NCBI GenBank assembly: GCA_023387555.1
Contig: JAEWHY010000567.1
Location: 1-5,235 of the forward strand
Source: Pseudomonadota bacterium
Lineage (GTDB): Bacteria; Pseudomonadota; Alphaproteobacteria; Rhizobiales; Xanthobacteraceae
Direction of reading: 5' to 3'
Length of the DNA stretch: 5,235 bases
In this document: positions 5,198 through 5,235 of the stretch, piece after piece
Layout: every line of letters starts with the position of its first letter
Position numbering within the stretch: position 1 is the first letter of the stretch
Program-made: the position numbers and the translations under genes
The notes under the pieces: model-generated
Told to the model about the DNA's origin: nothing
Database searches by the model: none
Seen by the model: only the letters and a program-made list of their open reading frames with translations

Positions 5198-5235
5198 CCG
5201 CCGCTACGCACAGGATTTTCACCGCGGTTTTGGGC

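Overview
The window is GC-rich chromosomal DNA from an alphaproteobacterium, most likely of the order Hyphomicrobiales and near the Bradyrhizobium/Rhodopseudomonas group. This rests on recognisable protein sequences, third-position GC bias, GTG starts, and the block rpsF-rpsR-DUF2232-rplI set divergently beside fabD-fabG. The genus is an inference, because no database search was possible. The content is largely core housekeeping. I do not see a mobile element, CRISPR array, tRNA, rRNA or defence/toxin system.

Layout, left to right. (1) Positions 2-574 (+): the 3' part of a gene for a CxxCH haem-binding (cytochrome c-like) protein with a long Pro/Ala-rich tail. It ends at a strong 12-bp hairpin (596-622) that sits between it and the convergent rplI. 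(2) Minus strand, read right to left: rpsF (2638-3141), rpsR (2387-2635), a factor-independent terminator (2336-2365), a multi-membrane-span DUF2232 gene (1289-2233), then rplI (642-1244). (3) Positions 3142-3475: a 334-bp divergent control region. It holds a good rpsF promoter, a weaker fabD promoter candidate, a three-copy GGT-N(2-4)-GGACCTT motif, a small hairpin just before the rpsF Shine-Dalgarno, and a perfect 8-bp dyad in front of fabD. (4) Plus strand: fabD (3476-4420) and fabG (4460-5197), followed by 38 bp that end at the window edge, where acpP would be expected from family gene order.

How the genes work together. rpsF and rpsR encode S6 and S18, which bind each other on the small-subunit platform; their start and stop are 2 nt apart, so they are probably translationally coupled. 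rplI encodes L9 of the large subunit. DUF2232 is an uncharacterised membrane protein that recurs beside rpsR/rplI in distant bacteria (YybS in Bacillus). FabD makes malonyl-ACP, and FabG carries out the first reduction of each fatty-acid elongation cycle. The ribosomal and fatty-acid units therefore share one divergent promoter region, linking two growth-related functions.

The points most worth a second look are non-coding: the repeated dyad motif in the rpsF leader and promoter, the dyad at the expected fabD transcription start, and the terminator that splits rpsR from DUF2232-rplI. Among proteins, the haem-motif protein with its Pro/Ala tail and the DUF2232 protein are the least understood.
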